From Gonocerus acuteangulatus (taxonomy: Eukaryota; Arthropoda; Insecta; Hemiptera; Coreidae), in NCBI GenBank assembly GCA_946811695.1, contig OX328123.1:41635335-41699334 (forward strand): a stretch of 64,000 bases of DNA, in the 5' to 3' direction. The notes under the pieces are model-generated. The model was not told the origin of the DNA and did not search any database. It was given only the letters and a program-made list of their open reading frames with translations. Positions 1-11,741 of this stretch are shown piece by piece. Every line of letters begins with the position of its first letter. Position 1 is the stretch's first letter. The position numbers and the translations under genes were made by a program.

Positions 1-3000
1 AATTTTACAAAAAACTAAAGTCTGAAAATTTGAAATTTATTTTACTAATAAGCCACCCAGCACTAGTAGTTAGAGAAATTGGATGGCTTATGTGTAATAA
101 AAACACAAACACAATATATATATATGGTACCAACCCACAGTGGGGTATTTGCCCTGAAATGCTGGCTAAAAGTCCATTTTGTAAAAGTTATCTGAGACGA
201 AAAGTAATTACTGCTAAAGATAGTTGAATAGTTTCTGAACAACAAAGTCTACAGTTTTTAATAAGACTCTGACTTGTTTACTCTCCTCCGTAAATATTTA
301 TCTCTGTAAAAAATTAATTCTTCTCGTGTTTGGAATTTTTATTGCAATTTTGGTTATGGATCACTCTGAAGCAGGTAAACGAGAGTACATTTATAGCTTT
401 TTAGCAATAATTAGGTCATTCGTTAATTAGTTTGACCACATAAGAAAATATAAAATCTTTTGTCCTTTTTAACATCCAATTTGACGAAACTCGAAGGTTT
501 TTGTTACACTTCCAAGCATTTCCAACCAGTTGTTTTTATATCAATATTTAAAGGAAGTATTCAGCTTTAAGAACATATAATCAGCGGATGTGCATTTCCA
601 TGCCAGTTAATGTCATAGTTCACGAATGCATTTCATATATTTGTTGTTTTTCGGAGTCAAATGACAAGACAAAATGTATTTGACATCATGCGTGAAAAAA
701 AAAAGATTTCTTTGTTAGAATATGACGCTTATTAAGAAAAACAAATAAATTAAATCATGCACATGTTTTCTCGTTTCAAATCATAGTTTAAATAAAAATG
801 GATGGGCGACCATTTTATAGATTCGAAGACACCAGTGAGCGGAGTCGAAGATAAAAGTGAAAGGTTACATACTACTACAGATGGCAATAGAATTGCTGTA
901 TGCTACAGAAATGCAATTCTGAAGGTAATTCTGTGATATATTAAAGGATATAACTAGCTCCCATCCCATGCAAATAAATACAAGGATCCTTATTCAAAAT
1001 TTACATTATTTTCTGAGAGATTTCAAGGAAGTGGTGTAAGTGTAGGTGTGTGTTTGTTTGTACGTGCGAGTGTATGGGTGAGTGTGTGTAGGCTTGTCTG
1101 CGCGTGTGTGTAATCTGTTAACATTTATAATAACTTCATAAAAATATACGTATTATACCAACAATTTTTTAAAACAATAAAGTCCTATTATTGCCTTAAA
1201 ACCCATTACTGGAATCATATATGACCAATTTTTCAGAGTATCTGATCAAAGAAAATGAATTAATTATCAGAAATATTTTTGGCCAAGAATATCAGTCCTG
1301 TACCCCACTGTGCAACCTAACGAAAAGGCATTATTAAATTAATCATAGGAATATGAAGGCTGGATGGTGCGAGGACCGGGATTGTATCTTATCGGTCACC
1401 GTTCTCCTATCAGTGGGGGTATGCTTTATCTGCTTTAGGGGGATATCAGCTAGAGGGGTCTAACTCCTGTAAGCCTCTCTCGTATAGTTTACAACTCTCT
1501 CTTTCTCTCTTTTCCGCTTCTTTTTATCTTTCCTTCGAAATTTTCTCTTTTATATTCGTTAAATTAGTATTAATTGACGGGCAGGAGAATGTTGCCATTT
1601 TTACTGGTTATTACCTTAAAGCCAAAGAAATTAAATTAACACGAATATCCTTTACAAATTACACGTTCCATGGAGTTGGAATGCTGCGGTATTTGTTGGA
1701 CCCAAACTTTTCCTAAGAACAATTTAATTTGAGCAACGTGAATTATCTGTTTTGAATCAATCAAATGTTTCTCTTTGTTGTTGTTTTTTTGCGATAAATG
1801 TTATATTAGCAATTCCCCTTCTCTGGAAATTTCTACTATTGCTTGCCATATTAATTAAATTAAATTAAATTATCAGTATCGTCTGTTTCAGAGAATATTC
1901 TATTTTTTTCGGGGTCTACAGCTCTCTATTATATTATAGGTTAAAATTTGTCGGGTATTAAAAATTGCATATTTCAAGCCATGTAAACTGAGCATATTAC
2001 TTGACATGAACCCTGTGTACGGATAGAAACATCTGTACTGTTATTAAAAAAAAAAAAAAAAAAAAACATATCATCCGGGGAATACATTTCGTTGTGATAC
2101 AAAATTAAAATAACTGATATCTACCTATCTATTATAGAAGACGTAATTATGAAATATTTAATCTATAATCTTTAGTATTTAACGATATAACAAAATTATT
2201 TTAATGTGACATAAAATGTTTGTTCTTTAGAGCATCGGAAAAAATTGGAACTAAAAAAATATTGTTCTAAATTTATAAAACCATAGATTAAAAATGCATA
2301 GTGGATTACTGCTCGTTCAAATAAATGGCTTTCGGTAAAAAAAAAAACGACTAGTTCTTTATCGAGAATGGAGTAGATAGATGTAGCTGTCATAATTTTA
2401 GCATATATTTGGGTGCCCCCTGCCCTTCTACTAACCCTAACGATGTGATTAAAAATACAACCCGCGCACATCATTTTTAAAAGTCCATTTTCAGTACAAT
2501 AATAGTGTAAAAAAATACAAAACAAAATATAACATAAGAACTAAAATTCTTCCAACTCGTAGTAATTTTTAGATATTTTTAGGGTAATTAATACTGACTG
2601 TAGCATTATTGAACGAATGAACGATTTGTTTCTTCGTTATGACTCATGAGCACGTTTTCACACTTCTAATATCGGAACATTTGTTACAAAAAGATCCTGG
2701 AAAAAATTCTGAATCTTTGGATAAAAAGGCACAAAAGAATCTGTAAAATGTATAACAAGAAATCAAGAGATGTGTAAAAAACATTGCCTAAAAAAATCTA
2801 TGCTAAAAAATTATTTTACTTCGAACAAATTGTGTTATAATCAGAGCAGTAAGTTTCATTTAATACTATATAATCTGTCAACATTTCAAGTTACTCTTTA
2901 TGAATATAAAGTAAAAGATATTATACATGAAAAACATTTAGTACTTCATACATACCTTGATTGTATTGTATGGCACTTAATATGCATATTAATTTACATT

Positions 3001-3051
3001 GTCAACGGTAATCACCACGTAACCATATTAATTTACAAATGATAATTGTTA
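1..3051. other. AT-rich DNA without a recognisable gene
   Basis: No reading frame here resembles a protein I know. A GT-rich stretch lies at about 1030-1115 and a poly-A run at about 2045-2066. Positions 1150-1225 resemble 12380-12470 (both contain a version of AAAACCCATTACT), so this is probably a diverged dispersed repeat. The segment at 1370-1490 is less AT-rich and could be another old repeat, but I cannot name it. Confidence 0.6.
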
Positions 3052-4329
3052 TCTATATATATAAAAATCACGTGTCTGTCTGTTTGTCTGTTTTTCTGTT
3101 TGTCTGTTTGTTCCTTATACAAATCCACACCGTTTGTCTGATATTGACCAAACTTCGCACATAGATACGTCTTGATCCGGGAAATCTCGTAGTCTAGCTC
3201 AAAATCTTCTAGGATTCACAGTTCGGGAGTTACGCCTTCGAAAATGTCATTTATGAAGGAGTAAATTCTCCGAAATAGCCATTTTCTTCCAGTGTTGCAA
3301 CTTCTTCAAAGGAGAACGGCAATATAGATGGAAATTAGCAAGCCAACAAAACTCTTCTTTTTTTTAAGTTTTACTTTTTTTTAAGTTATACTTATTTTTA
3401 GAGTTTTATTTTAACTTCTTTTAAAGTTTTACCTATTCTCAAAATAGCCTTATATTCTCAGAATTTGGAGAAAAATCATATTTCTGTTTAAGAAGTATAT
3501 ATCAAGTAAGACAACACTGGGCTCCTAGGTGTTATTCAGTTTTGCGACAGAATTAAGCTTGAAAATACATTTAAACGGTTTAAGTTTTTAACAAATCTTT
3601 TTTGAAACATTTCGTTAAAACTTTGTTTTAAAACATTTCAGTTTTAACCTTTGTTTGTTTAATTACAAATTAAATTACATTACGTTTGCAAACGTGTGTA
3701 TCAAACTTTTTTAACTTTGAACTTTTTTAAGTTTGAACATTTTTTAAGCCTACCTTTTAGTCTTTTAAGTCTATCTTAAAGTAATTAAAAGTACATATAT
3801 CGTATAACATAAATTTATTTCTGTAGGACAACACTGGGCTTAGAAGCCATTTTTCGCTCTAAAACATTTACGTTTTAAGCTTGAACATTTTTTCTTTTTT
3901 TAGCCTTAGTGTTTATATCTAACATTCATGAATCTAACTTTTTAAGTTTCATGAAACTTTTTTAAGTGTCTGCAAACTTTTTAAGTTTTCAAACGTGCGT
4001 TAATCAAACTTCATAAAGTTTGCAAAAGTGTCTGTATCAAACTTTTTTAAGTTTGGTGTTTTCATTTATCTTATAACCATGTAAGTCAAGTAAGCAGAAC
4101 TATAAGTTTAACTTCCATTCCCTTTGTTTACTATTTTTGTTACTATGCTATTTTATTGCTTATTAAAAACTATGCCTTTAATAATTAATTTATGCCTCCG
4201 TTTTATCACATGCATTTGCTTAGTAAAAGCTTGCAAATACATTTAAACGGTTTATGTTTTTAACAAATCTTTTTCGAAACATTTCGTTAAAACTGTGTTT
4301 TAAAACATTTCAGTTTTAACCTTTGTTTG

Positions 4330-5150
4330 TCTATTTTCATCTTTTAGTTATGCCATACATGGTGTTAATATAGAATATAGAAGTGTTTAATTGCTTGGAA
4401 AATTAACCAATAAGAGAATTAAAATTATGAGATGTGACAATGGTAAGGAATATTTAAATAGTATGATTTATGCTTTTACAAAGAATAAGAGTACCTAAAT
4501 TAATCCATGCCCTCATATATTCACAAATTAAAGGGAACTGCTGACCAATTTTTTAGAACAATTATGAATATATGTCATTGTTTACTGGCAGAATCTATTG
4601 TTGTAAAAATGTTTTGGCCAAAAATTGTTTGTGGAGCAACTTATTTGAAAAATCGCACTTTAGCTAAAACCATTGAGAATAAAACATCCTATAAAATATA
4701 TTTGGAAAGAAACCAGATGTTTCTAAGTTAAGTTTATATGGTAGTAAAGTTGTTCTTAAGAAACCAGAACAAATAACGACAAATGGGGTAAGAAGGTGAA
4801 TATTTGCATTTTAATCCGTTATAGTGAAGCTTGGGAGTACTTTTGAATAATAAAATCATAGTCACTATGCATGTTGATGATGATGATTAGTTAATAGTTA
4901 GGTTAGTGGGAACTGATGAAAAATTTTAATGAAGAAAAGGAACCGGACTTGATTTATTTTTAGATGAAAGCCTTGGATAAATACAAATGTATAGTTTTAA
5001 ACAAAATAATACTTGGGATTTAGTTGAAAATAAGAAAGTTGTAAATGCAAAATTTTGAACAGTTGGACATAGAGACTGCATTCTTAAATGGTAAAATCAA
5101 TTCGGAAGTGTATATTTGAGGAGATTGGTATCAAAGTTGGACAACTCCAT
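4330..5150 (+). pseudogene. Ty1/copia pol relic (integrase core to reverse transcriptase)
   Basis: Translated pieces match copia polyproteins in the right order. About 4410-4500 reads IKIMRCDNGKEYLNS, the integrase segment with a catalytic Asp. About 4507-4731 contains FFRTIMNICHCLL and KMFWPKIVCGATYLKNRT, corresponding to the conserved integrase end of copia elements. About 4965-5020 gives NNTWDLVENKK and 5058-5125 gives LDIETAFLNGKINSEVYI, the RT palm motif with its first catalytic Asp. Stops and frame changes separate the pieces, and gag, protease, RNase H and LTRs are not visible. It is an old dead copy lying inside the Helitron-bounded region. Confidence 0.8.
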
Positions 5151-6024
5151 TTTTTTTCAATTGAAAAAAATGGAGTTGTCTAACATTTGAGTCAAATGAA
5201 TATATTGGAGACATGCTTAAAAACTCATTGTGTAAAGAAACATTTGAGAAATTCAGAAATATGTTAAATTTGATATTCTATATTTCATATATTGTTCATA
5301 CTTCCTGCCTTAGGGAGGAACATTTTTGTCGGTTATACAATTTATAATGTGAAGTGATGTACATCTTGCTGTTTGTGTATGTAATAAATGGATATGAACT
5401 TGACATGCTTTTATGAATCTCCCACACTTTTACTACTTTTAAATAATTTCTTATCTCAACAATTTTAATTATAAAAAGGCACATTTAATTTTAAAAAATA
5501 TGGTAGTAATACCCATTATGAATAACTTCCAGAAGGAATCAATTACATTCTCTTCTAGATTTGTACCAAAAATATTTACTTTATTATCATAAATTATTCC
5601 TCCAAGCCCTCAATCTTAGAACCTTTAAAAAAATATGTTCCATTAAGGAGAAGGCAGCAACCATGGAGTTTTATATCATTTTTATTGTTTCATAACGTTT
5701 TGTCCATCGCAAGCCTAACTTAATTTCACTTTTAATATTTAAATTTATATCATTTTAATTTGCTGTCATGGAATTGTCTTTAAAACATTTCCTTCTCATT
5801 AAAATGAATTCTTTCATTTATCCCCCCCCAGGTGAATTGAATTTTCTATGCAATTTTCTATTAATCTAAATATGCCAAGCCTCTTTATTATTGACATATT
5901 TACACCCAGCAGTTTTATTACATTTTTATATCTGCTTTCTTTTGTCTGAGATATTTATATCCTCTGACTACTCCATTATTTAAATACGCTTGCAATTTGA
6001 GCACAATATTGTTGCAAAATCAAA
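5151..6024. other. AT-rich spacer with a small palindrome
   Basis: A short perfect inverted repeat sits at about 5144-5185: GACAACTCCATTTTTTTTCA is followed directly by its reverse complement. Otherwise I see nothing. Confidence 0.4.
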
Positions 6025-6374
6025 AAAAAAAAAAGAAAAAAAAAAAAGGCCACGAGGACCCTAAGTGGCAGATACTATAGAGGAATCGGATTCATGACTG
6101 TACAGCACACTAGGGAGATAGTGTGGTCAGTACTATGCTCCAACCGCCTGATTTTCCCCTAGGCTGCTTCGACACCTCAAGCCATTAGCACCCAGGGTAT
6201 CCATTGGTAAATTTATTAAAGGCTGGGTTGGCCTAGGGACTGCCAGTGAAGCCAAATTCAACCCAAGAACGAAGACATTAGAAGAAAAAATCTTTATTGT
6301 TTGCTCGAGATTCGATCTCAGGTGCTCCAGTTTATTAGTCCAGTGCTCTACCACTGAGCTAACCTCGACCCCTC
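6025..6374 (-). mobile_element. tRNA-derived SINE with T-rich 3' tail
   Basis: On the minus strand the 5' end is a tRNA-like head with an A-box (TTAGCTCAGTGGTAGAGC) and a B-box-like GATCGAATCTC. These form the split internal RNA polymerase III promoter. The anticodon stem does not pair, so this is not a functional tRNA. A body of about 250 bp follows, ending in GTGGCC plus a long run of T with one C. The insertion is bracketed by an 11-bp direct repeat, GCAAAATCAAA at 6014-6024 and GCCAAATCAAA at 6375-6385, with one mismatch. A T-rich rather than A-rich tail is unusual and may reflect retained Pol III termination sequence. The body does not carry the shared GATGCGCCGTAAAA tail of the other SINEs here. 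Confidence 0.7.
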
Positions 6375-6737
6375 GCCAAATCAAATTAATCCCCCATTAA
6401 TTTATTTAGTATAAGTCCTTATTGAAACTCCCAAATAGCTTTAATTCATTGTTGTCTATAGCTGCAACAAAAATATCTAAATTTGTTTTTCTTAGATAGC
6501 CCTATTTCCTATGACAAAAAGGCTATCCTTAAAGAAGAGCTCATAAACCTTAAGAATTGAAAGAGAAGCTTTAATATAACGGAAAATGTCAACAACAAAA
6601 TGTGAAAGTTTATTTGGAACAAAAAGTTTTTAATACTTTCCTTTTGGCTCAATTACTTTTTCAATCATAGAAAGAAAAACCTTAGTTACAGATTATTACA
6701 TGAAAAGGTATAGAACATAACATATTAATATTATAAG

Positions 6738-7488
6738 TAAAGATGGAATGGTTGGGATTCGGCTAAATAAACCTCAATATAATTTTGTTTTAAAAAATCT
6801 ATATTTCGGATGTTTTGGCTACTTATTGGTAGCCTTCGTCAGCTAAAATGACAAAAAAAGAAATTAATACAGAAACCAAAAAAAGTTTATAATTGTGATA
6901 GGTAACAGAACTAAAAATACAATTAAGATATAAAAGAACATATCGTCTTAAATTCTTAGAATGAGTAGAATGAAAAAGTAAATAGGTACAATAATTGATT
7001 TTAATAGTAATTAGTAACATTAATTGATTTTACAAAGAAATATGAAACTACATACCAATGACAAATATAGTAGCTAATAGTAACATTAATTAATTTTACA
7101 AAGAAATAAGATACTAACATAGCTACTATATTTGTATATATATACCTCCTACTAGCTACTATATTTGTCATTGGTATGTAGTTTCATATTTCTTTGTAAA
7201 ATCAATTAATGTTACTAATTACTATTAAAATCAATTATTGTACCTATTTACTTTTTCATTCTAAGAATTTAAGACGATATGTTCTTTTATAAGTTAGTTG
7301 TATTTTTAGTTCTGTTACCTATCACAATTATAAACTTTTTTTGGTTTCTGTATTAATTTCTTTTTTTGTCATTTTAGCTGACGAAGGCTACCAATCAGTA
7401 GACAAAACGTCCGAAATATAGATTTTTTAAAACAAAATCATATTGAGGCTTATTTAGCCGAATTTCAACCATTCCATCTTTGCTTATC
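6738..7488. mobile_element. Inverted pair of Penelope-like element ends with hammerhead-like motifs
   Basis: Arms of about 335 bp (6738-7078 and 7153-7488) are reverse complements around a ~75-bp centre. Each arm carries AGCTGACGAAGGCTACCAAT, then a GTAG half-stem, AAAAC and GTCCGAAATATAG. This has the layout of the hammerhead motif of PLE terminal repeats: CUGANGA, a hairpin, then a GAAA-like box. In both arms the GAAA box is AAAA, so self-cleavage is doubtful. The stem is perfect in the left arm (GGCTAC/GTAGCC) and has one mismatch in the right. The sequence ACGGCTAACTATC beyond the right arm recurs at about 10625. No RT is present. Confidence 0.55.
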
Positions 7489-7915
7489 ACCTCGACGGCT
7501 AACTATCTAATCATCATTATTAATATTATATTTAAAAAAACAAAAACAATACAAATAAAGAATAGTTTCAGTTATACTAGATTAAAACTTATAACTAAGT
7601 AAGTATAACCTTAATTAAATGCTTCATTTTGTTGCTATTTTTTAATATATATTTATATATGGACCACACATTATTTTCTTTAAAAAAGTATACACAGGTA
7701 GTTTGGTTAGGATTTTCTTTAAAGTTGTACTACAATTACATGATTCCAGTATACTTTTTAAAATAAGGGTTAATTTATTTTCCACCCCACATTCAGTGAA
7801 AATTTGAAAAATAATTTTTTTTAACTGAGCTCTCAACTTATAAACTTACTTTCTCATAATTTGAACAAGTGTCATATAATCATTCATTTTAATATATAAT
7901 ATAAATTAGGAGTAC
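7489..7915. other. AT-rich spacer
   Basis: No coding or repeat structure that I can support. It contains short (TA)-rich stretches. Confidence 0.4.
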
Positions 7916-8027
7916 CATGACATGCTGGGTAACAGGTATTTAATATGAAACATGTGTAGCATGCCACACCCGGTAACACCTATTTAATATAAAGTAGGTG
8001 TAGCATGGCACACCGGGTAACAGCTAG
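7916..8027 (+). repeat. Three successive Helitron 3'-end-like units
   Basis: Near-copies of the terminal unit occur in a row: CATGACATGCTGGGTAACAG at about 7916, GTGTAGCATGCCACACCCGG at about 7953, and the final hairpin and CTAG at 8000-8027. They are spaced by ATTTAATAT-containing linkers. Only the last ends in CTAG followed by T. This looks like termination signals accumulated by read-through or tandem capture. Confidence 0.6.
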
Positions 8028-9153
8028 TATGTTATAAATGAGGGAGAACCTTATAGTCCGAGAGCCAGCAACGCACTTTTCATGAAGTGTTTTATGCACC
8101 TTGAAATTTTGCTGTAATGTACATCTTGGATACATACCTTGCATCCTAAAAATCGTAAAGTTAATATATTCAGATTTAGTAGAAATACTAATAGTCGGAG
8201 AGCTGGCAACGGACTTTTCATGAAGTGTTTTACGCACCCTGAAATTTTGCTATAGTGTACCTCTTGGGTAGATAAGAAGGTAAGTATGTGTTTCCTGGAC
8301 ATACCTTGGAACACCACGTACTGCGCACAGGGGAAAGGTAAAAAAAAATATTTCCCAAAAATAGAGTTTTATTCAGAAGTCAACTATCTTTTATGTAAAA
8401 TTAAGACAATTTTACAATGAATAATAAATACGGCAGACAAGGGGTATAACACGTAAAAAAAAAAAAAAAAAAAAAAAAAAATGTTTTTATTCTAATATTA
8501 AATGAGAGTTTTATTCGCGCTGCCATTAAAACCGGAACAGCTGTACAAGATCATGTGAGCAACAACCAATGAGAGCACTACCACCAACACCACCAACCAA
8601 CATTGCGCGGTCGTCTCATGCACTCTCACGGTTACGCGCAGTGTATTGCAGTCTATCATAGGCAACATTTATTTTTATATTTCCTGATAATTAAACCCCA
8701 CAAAAGTGTCTGCCCTTTTGCAATTATTTTCAAATATGTTTATTGAAGACGCTGTTTAAATCGCAGCGTGAAAAAAGCACTTCATTTAATATTAAAAATA
8801 AAAACTAGGTACTTTTTTTTTTTTTAATTCACATTTTAACTTCCTTAAAAGTGCCTGCCTTATTTATTATTAATTTTAAAATTGCCTTAATTTGTAATTT
8901 TTTCATTAATAATAGTTGGCTTCTGAATAAAACACTATTTTTGGGCAATATTGTTTTGCACCTTTCCCCTTTGCGCAGTACCTGGTGTTCCAAGGTATGT
9001 CCAGGAAACACATACATACCTTATCTACCCAAGAGGTACACTATAGCAATATTTCAGGGTGCGTAAAACACTTCATGAAAAGTCCGTTGCCAGCTCTCCG
9101 ACTATTAGTATTTCTACTAAATCTGAATATATTAACTTTACGATTTTTAGGAT
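8028..9153. mobile_element. Foldback element with ~280-bp arms and a GC-richer core
   Basis: The segment 8130-8420 is repeated in reverse complement at about 8890-9153, including GGAGAGCTGGCAACGGACTT and its inverse. A partial direct copy of the arm sequence lies just before, at 8050-8130. Between the arms, 8511-8670 is clearly less AT-rich and contains ACAACCAATGAGAGCACT, a CCAAT-box-like word, and several CGCG and CACAC-type words. There is a poly-A run at about 8455-8480. No transposase is encoded. I cannot assign a superfamily. Confidence 0.6.
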
Positions 9154-9982
9154 GCATGTGAATTACATGTGTGCATTATCTATTAAATAAAAATATTACA
9201 ATTACTAAAAGAAATAATTAAAAAGATCAATCTCTACACAATAATAATTTTTCGTGATTAGAAAGTTTGTAGAAATGGGAGCAAAATGGTAGATAGAGAG
9301 AGAACGGTACTAGGAGGATGCCTCAATGGTATATAATTTGTGTAAATATTTGGGAAGAAAGTGCAGATAAGGCACGCTGGACTTGACGTGGATATCATCA
9401 GTTGTTGGTGTGTCTAGCCTGTTGTATCTAGGATTAGTCCAAACTAAACCTACTAGCTACTATATCCATCAACACTACAACTGCTTCATTTGTCCAAACT
9501 ATTCAAAAGAAGGCAGCTTCAAAGCGGAGCTAGTAAATGTTTTCCTTTGGAAAAAACTGCAATAGTCAATGCCAATCCATTTATTGCTTGTTTTAAACTA
9601 ATAAAAAATATAGAAACTAAATCATACAAACTATTATGTACCCTTAAGTAAATTATCAAATCTGTTGTGTAGTGCAGAAATGAAGTTCTTTCTCATTCTA
9701 ATACAATGATTTTACTAATTTTTGCAAAAAGGAAATTCATGTATCATTATAGAAATATTAGAATATATAATATCATGATTGCGTAGCTTATTGGACACCT
9801 ATTCACATTTAATTAGAGGGATCTTAACATTATTTTAAATAGGAGGTTCTATAAACTTTTGCATTAATTTATATTAAAATTATTTTGTTGTTCTGGATTG
9901 TTGATTAGTTTTTTTCCGTGTCTTTTATTGAGATGTAAATAAATATTTGAGCACCTTCAGTAATTAAATACGGGACTCTCGC
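9154..9982. other. Unassigned AT-rich DNA
   Basis: A 60-residue frame at 9383-9565 has no recognisable motif and is probably chance. I see nothing else. Confidence 0.4.
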
Positions 9983-9985
9983 TAA

Positions 9986-10190
9986 GGGTGGGTTTACACT
10001 TGCTAGTTATTGCAGGATGTTTATATCAGAGAGAAATTGCGACTATTGAAAACCCATGTAAAATGTATGTCTGCAATAAATTGCTCATGGTAGAATTTAT
10101 TGCAGACATACATTTTACATGGGTTTTCATTAGTCGCAATTTCTCTCTGATAGAAATATCCTGCAATAACTAGCAAGTGTAAACCCACCC
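9986..10190. mobile_element. PIF/Harbinger-type foldback MITE
   Basis: A 205-bp element that is almost entirely one inverted repeat. It begins GGGTGGGTTTACACTTGCTA and ends with the exact inverse. It is flanked by TAA at 9983-9985 and TAA at 10191-10193. A 3-bp TWA duplication with a terminal GGG is typical of PIF/Harbinger. The arms are nearly identical, so the insertion or last conversion is recent. It has no coding capacity. Confidence 0.75.
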
Positions 10191-10429
10191 TAAGGGAGCA
10201 CACTTACCGTATCAATACGAGACTAATTGGATTTTTGAGTGGTTGCCATGGAGTCTCGTGTTTTCCTTATTGAATTCACGATTTTATAATAAAATTCAGG
10301 ATTATTATTATTTTTTTTTTTTAATTGGCTCATTATAAATTATAATCCACAGTTCTGCAACAGAAAAACATACTAATTACTATTACGACTTGTAATCAAG
10401 GAAGAACTAATTGAAGACCAAGTTAACCA

Positions 10430-10660
10430 GTGTGAAGTGGTGCATACCACGGTGAAAATATAAGAGGGCTATATATTCACCCTGAACACTGCTAACATTG
10501 TTCTTCCTCCATCCCCTAGGCATTCATTGCTGATGAAGGCTAATAAAGACCATACGGAAACGTAAGAAATTGACGTTTTCTTCAAGGCGGATCGCAACCA
10601 TTCATAGACCTGTTATCATCTTTAACGGCTAACTATCAGCATCTCTTTATCATTATAATA
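10430..10660 (+). mobile_element. Penelope-like element end remnant
   Basis: Contains TTGCTGATGAAGGCTAATAA, then ACGGAAACGTAAG and further on AACGGCTAACTATC. The same order (CTGANGAAGGCTA, a GAAAC-like box, GGCTAACTATC) is found in the paired PLE ends at 6738-7488, so it is probably a terminal fragment of a related PLE. The helix between CTGATGA and GAAAC pairs poorly. No RT or endonuclease remains. Confidence 0.4.
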
Positions 10661-10955
10661 ATTCTTTCTTTATTTACATATGTATATTAGTCTTTAAAAG
10701 GGACTATCCATACTAGAATTGAAGAGTTCCCTTATCTCCATCTTTCAGTGTTTTCTATCCTTGCCTCTTAGAGACCAGAGAGTTCATTATACCATCTTTA
10801 TCTCATCTATCCATCTCCTTCTTTCTATGCTTCAGTTCCTAACCTTATCCAAGAGGACCCACGCCCCTAGAATTTATTTGCTTAGTTTTGACCATTCTTC
10901 CTGAATAGATTCCCAGCTCATTCCCTTTTTATCTAATTGATGTATTAGTTACTTC
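10661..10955. other. Unassigned spacer
   Basis: Pyrimidine-rich DNA without a recognisable gene. It may be decayed LINE sequence leading into the next feature. Confidence 0.3.
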
Positions 10956-11218
10956 TATGGCTTCTCTTATTAATTGGCAAAAGGGGTAGCCGGAGTGAAG
11001 AGGTGATTTTAACCCGTCTCCTTATTGGCCATTCATTATTTACCCACGTACACATAATGAACAAACCAGACGCACCAATATATAGAAAATATTACAATCT
11101 ACTGACTATAAATCATACAAAATGCAGAGGACAAGAACATTTACACTTACTTACCGACGGTACAGTAGATTTGTACGATGGTAGCCATTACTTGGACACC
11201 TTATTTAAACACTAACAC
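10956..11218 (+). pseudogene. Non-LTR retrotransposon (Jockey/I-like) RNase H C-terminal tail
   Basis: The frame reads IGKRGSRSEEVILTRLLIGH and continues SLFTHVHIMNKPDAP. This corresponds to the end of many Jockey- and I-type LINE ORF2 proteins, where R-x-E-E-V-I-L-T-R-L-R-I-G-H-T-x-L-T-H follows the RNase H domain. The Cys/His residues normally seen next are lost, and sequence upstream is too decayed to follow. It is a 5'-truncated dead copy. Confidence 0.7.
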
Positions 11219-11505
11219 AATACATGTACTAATCACAAAATTTAACTAAAATACTCTTGTATTGTTTATTAAATTCTTATTTATTTCATTTTATTCTTCA
11301 TTTATTTGTAATTTTTATTTTTACTTTAATTTATTTCTTGTTTATTCATTTTACAAAATTATATTTATGAATATTATAATTTATTCAACATTTAGTTATT
11401 ATTCCGAAAACTCCAAATGTTTAAAAGCTGGCCTTTCCACACTCACTATCAAATTTGCAAATCACCATCACTGTTTTCAATCAAAGTTAATAAACACTAA
11501 GCCTA
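11219..11505. other. AT-rich spacer
   Basis: A 90-residue Phe/Tyr-rich frame (11262-11534) reflects base composition. I see no motif. Confidence 0.4.
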
Positions 11506-11507
11506 CC

Positions 11508-11741
11508 AACTTCGCCCCCTTTAACTGCTTGTGACTTATTTTTATGGGGATACCTAAGAAAGCATTGTTTCAAGCAGGTCGACCAACGACCATTGAAGCC
11601 CTGAAGCAAGGAATTGTGGACGAGATTCCTGCAATACCTGTCAACATGCTGCTAGAGATGACGCTAAGCTTCCAAACCAGGCTCCAGGACTGCCTTAACT
11701 GCAATAGAAGACATTTGGTAGACTTAGTGCTCAGAAATTGA
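11508..11741 (+). pseudogene. Tc1/mariner-superfamily transposase C-terminal fragment
   Basis: One frame gives LTACDLFLWGYLRK, matching the third catalytic region (L-T-P-C-D-F-F-L-W-G-Y-L-K) of insect Tc1/mariner-like transposases. After a +1 shift near 11555 the frame continues FQAGRPTTIEALKQGIVDEI, then IPVNMLLEMTLSFQTRLQDC, ending HLVDLVLRN. The end corresponds to the family ending in which M-L-x-x-V, R-x-R-L-x-x-C-I and G-R-H-L-x-D-I-I-F recur. Roughly the last 75 residues survive. No TIR was found around it. It belongs to a different lineage from the mariner at 16358-17641. Confidence 0.7.

Larger units (their letters stand above)
3052..8027 (+). mobile_element. Helitron-bounded region (5' TC end to 3' CTAG end), heavily interrupted
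   Basis: The left end starts TCTATATATATAAAAATCAC after a flanking A. The right end reads GGTGT, an 8-nt loop, ACACC, GGGTAACAG, CTAG, followed by a flanking T. These are the hallmarks of a Helitron: insertion between A and T, 5' TC, 3' CTRR and a hairpin about 10 nt upstream of the end. Both ends match the termini of the compact Helitron at 41248-41705. The interior holds a copia relic, a SINE and PLE-derived inverted repeats, so most of it is later insertions. It is an inference that the two ends belong to one element; they could be two truncated copies. Confidence 0.55.
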
